In this document: one piece after another, positions 5,414-6,438 of the stretch
Numbering within the stretch: the first letter of the stretch is position 1
Layout of the letters: every line of letters starts with the position of its first letter
NCBI RefSeq assembly: GCF_039594555.1
Contig: NZ_JBCNNF010000392.1
Location: forward strand, 1 to 6,438
DNA from: Inquilinus sp039594555
GTDB lineage: Bacteria > Pseudomonadota > Alphaproteobacteria > DSM-16000 > Inquilinaceae
DNA length: 6,438 nucleotides
Direction of reading: 5' to 3'
Program-made: the position numbers and the translations under genes
The notes under the pieces: model-generated
The model's database searches: none
Seen by the model: only the letters and a program-made list of their open reading frames with translations
What the model was told of the DNA's origin: nothing

Positions 5414-5428
5414 CGGGCGTCACGCCCG
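5414..5428. repeat. Perfect inverted repeat spanning the gcrA stop codon
   Basis: CGGGCGT and ACGCCCG are 7-base inverted arms around a single centre base. The TGA stop of gcrA (5420-5422) sits at the centre. With only one unpaired base it is not a usual RNA hairpin. It may be a chance GC-rich palindrome or part of the mRNA 3' end structure. Confidence 0.4.
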
Positions 5429-5884
5429 CAGGATGGCGCGATCCTCGTCCCGCCGCTTGCCCGGCGGCTGATAGGCGATCTGGGCATGCTCGATGCAGTA
5501 CGGGAAATTGCCGTGCGAGGCCTTGCCGCAGAAGTGGAAGTCCTTGTCGCGCGGATCGCCGATCGGCCATTTGCACATCCGCTCGGTCAGGTTGAGGATG
5601 GTGGCGCCGCCGGACTTGCGCTCGGGCACCGGCTTGGCCGCGACCTTCTCCACCGCGGCGGGCTGCGCCTCGACGGCGGCCGGAGCGGCGGCGGCGACCT
5701 CTTCCTCCTCCTCATCCTCCTTCCGCTTGATCGGCGACGGCCGGCCGGACAGCTCCAGCCGATGCGCCTTGCCGATCACCGCGTTGCGAGAGACGCCCCC
5801 CAGGATCTCGGCGATCTCGCTTGCGCTCTTCCCGTTTCCCCAGAGCTGGCGCAGCTGCGCCACCCTTTCTTCGGTCCAAGACAT
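5420..5884 (-). CDS. gcrA: GcrA cell-cycle transcription regulator
   Basis: The 154-residue protein has the GcrA layout. The N-terminal helix-turn-helix (1-50) reads MSWTEERVAQLRQLW, S-A-SEIAE-x-LGG and SRNAVIGKAHRLEL-SGRPSP. An acidic stretch (56-62) and an Ala/Pro/Val linker (63-95) follow. The C-terminal domain (96-140) contains MCKWPIGDP, FHFCG and PYCIEHAQIAYQ. In Caulobacter, GcrA binds sigma-70 through its C-terminal part and activates promoters carrying CcrM-methylated GANTC sites, timing cell-cycle and division genes. C104, C119, C130 and H133 form a C-x14-C-x10-C-x2-H pattern that might bind a metal; this is inference. The start ATG 5884 has GGGAG (5891-5895) 6 nt upstream. The gene lies 112 nt after alaS on the same strand and ends at a strong terminator, so it is either the last gene of an alaS unit or separate. 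Confidence 0.95.
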   Translation of the reverse strand: MSWTEERVAQLRQLWGNGKSASEIAEILGGVSRNAVIGKAHRLELSGRPSPIKRKEDEEEEEVAAAAPAAVEAQPAAVEKVAAKPVPERKSGGATILNLTERMCKWPIGDPRDKDFHFCGKASHGNFPYCIEHAQIAYQPPGKRRDEDRAILRA

Positions 5885-5901
5885 CCGCTTCTCCCAAGAT
5901 C

Positions 5902-5920
5902 ACGCGCATCGCCTGCGCGT
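5902..5920 (-). promoter_or_regulatory. Short hairpin in the gcrA 5' leader
   Basis: ACGCGC (5902-5907) and GCGCGT (5915-5920) are perfect 6-base inverted arms around a 7-nt loop. The element ends 6 nt upstream of the Shine-Dalgarno GGGAG and 17 nt upstream of the start codon, so folding could modulate ribosome access. No known leader family is recognised. Confidence 0.4.
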
Positions 5921-5939
5921 ACCACATATTGCGGCTTCA

Positions 5940-5965
5940 GTCGCGGACGCTACCACATCCGCGAC
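5940..5965. promoter_or_regulatory. 8-bp inverted repeat between alaS and gcrA
   Basis: GTCGCGGA (5940-5947) and TCCGCGAC (5958-5965) are perfect inverted arms with a 10-nt centre. It begins 31 nt after the alaS stop. On the minus strand it is followed by TGAAGCCGCAATATG, without a T run, so it is a poor intrinsic terminator. It may be an alaS mRNA 3' structure or a regulator site in the gcrA promoter. A CAATAT (5927-5932) just after it is a possible -10 with no clear -35. Confidence 0.5.
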
Positions 5966-5996
5966 CACCGCGACAGATCCTTTCAGACCCCTCCGG

Positions 5997-6437
5997 TCAG
6001 GCGGCCAGCGCCGCCTCGACCGCCGCCAATGCCTCGCCAGCCCGGGCGGCATCCGGCCCGCCCGCCTGCGCCATGTCGGGGCGGCCCCCGCCGCCCTTGC
6101 CGCCGGCGGCCTCGGCCGCGGCGCGCACCAGCGCCACCGCGTCGAACCGCCCGGTCAGGTCGTCGGTCACGCCGATGCAGACCGACAGCTTGCCCTCGGC
6201 CCGGCCGACCAGCGCGACGATGCCGGAGCCGAGCTGCTGCTTCAGCGCGTCGGCCATCGGCTTCAGCTCGCGCGCCGGCAGATCGTCGAGGATCCGGCCG
6301 GTGAACTTGACTCCGGCGATCTCCTTGACCTCCGGCCCGGAACCGCCGCCGGTGCCGGCGGTCGCCAGCTTGCGCCGCAGGTCGGAAACCTCGCGCTCCA
6401 GCCGCCGCCGCTCCTCGACCAGCGCGGCCAGGCGGGC
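5997..6437 (-). CDS. alaS: Alanyl-tRNA synthetase, C-terminal part (partial at right edge)
   Basis: About 146 C-terminal residues are visible, reading in from the right edge and ending at TGA 5997-5999. AlaS charges tRNA-Ala with alanine in the cytoplasm; the editing and aminoacylation domains lie outside the window. The visible part begins with a coiled-coil segment, LVEERRRLEREVSDLRRKLA, then a Gly/Ser-rich turn and the C-Ala (DHHA1) domain. That domain is marked by LGSGIVALVGRAEGKLSVCIGVT, LTGRFDAVALVRAAAEAAGG and the signature GGGGRPDMAQAGGPD. The protein ends AGEALAAVEAALAA, as usual for the family. The frame is continuous to the edge, so the internal ATG at 6257 is not the real start. 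The gcrA gene follows 112 nt downstream. Confidence 0.96.
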   Translation of the reverse strand, partial: ARLAALVEERRRLEREVSDLRRKLATAGTGGGSGPEVKEIAGVKFTGRILDDLPARELKPMADALKQQLGSGIVALVGRAEGKLSVCIGVTDDLTGRFDAVALVRAAAEAAGGKGGGGRPDMAQAGGPDAARAGEALAAVEAALAA

Positions 6438-6438
6438 C

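Noticed and set aside
5258..6304. A 348-residue plus-strand frame over gcrA and alaS
   Set aside because: It is antisense to two recognisable genes and to the gcrA terminator; the composition is that of a shadow frame.
1..6438. CRISPR arrays, tRNA or rRNA genes, insertion sequences, phage attachment sites
   Set aside because: I saw no regularly spaced direct repeats, no tRNA-like cloverleaf with CCA end, no transposase-like frame and no terminal inverted repeats with target duplications.

Overview
The window looks like chromosomal DNA of a high-GC alphaproteobacterium. The strongest marker is gcrA, a cell-cycle transcription factor largely confined to that class. The dimeric, eukaryote-type NADP isocitrate dehydrogenase and a LysM/Ig-like membrane-anchored protein fit the same group. 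High GC and a hutF-type histidine pathway gene suggest a Rhodospirillales-like lineage, but this is inference and the genus cannot be named.

Layout, left to right. (1) 1-307, plus strand: the C-terminal end of formimidoylglutamate deiminase (hutF), entering from the left edge. (2) 308-453: intergenic, with a hairpin whose T-rich tail lies on the minus strand, so it best serves the next gene. (3) 454-1848, minus: a 464-aa membrane-anchored protein with a Pro/Ala/Gln tandem-repeat linker, two Ig-like domains and a C-terminal LysM domain. It probably starts at TTG. (4) 1849-2009: a divergent promoter region with a GANTC site inside the proposed LysM-gene promoter. (5) 2010-2594, plus: a LOG/TIGR00730-family protein. 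(6) 2670-3884, plus: icd, complete, with every catalytic residue checked present. (7) A bidirectional terminator at 3909-3932 separates icd from a convergent minus-strand group.

(8) 3938-5041, minus: two tandem genes encoding paralogous secreted proteins of 178 and 177 aa that I do not recognise, about half identical by eye. Each has a nearly identical ~30-nt leader with the same Shine-Dalgarno block. A possible 37-codon ORF with a perfect Shine-Dalgarno (5115-5228) precedes them. (9) 5420-5884, minus: gcrA, with a strong intrinsic terminator at 5339-5378. (10) 5997-6438, minus: the C-terminal part of alanyl-tRNA synthetase (alaS), leaving at the right edge.

Most of the window is housekeeping: histidine degradation, TCA cycle, nucleotide hydrolase, cell-cycle control and tRNA charging. 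The part least explained by known biology is the secreted paralog pair with its conserved leader and upstream mini-ORF, set between gcrA and icd. The second point of interest is a possible link between the GcrA/GANTC methylation circuit and the cell-envelope LysM gene.
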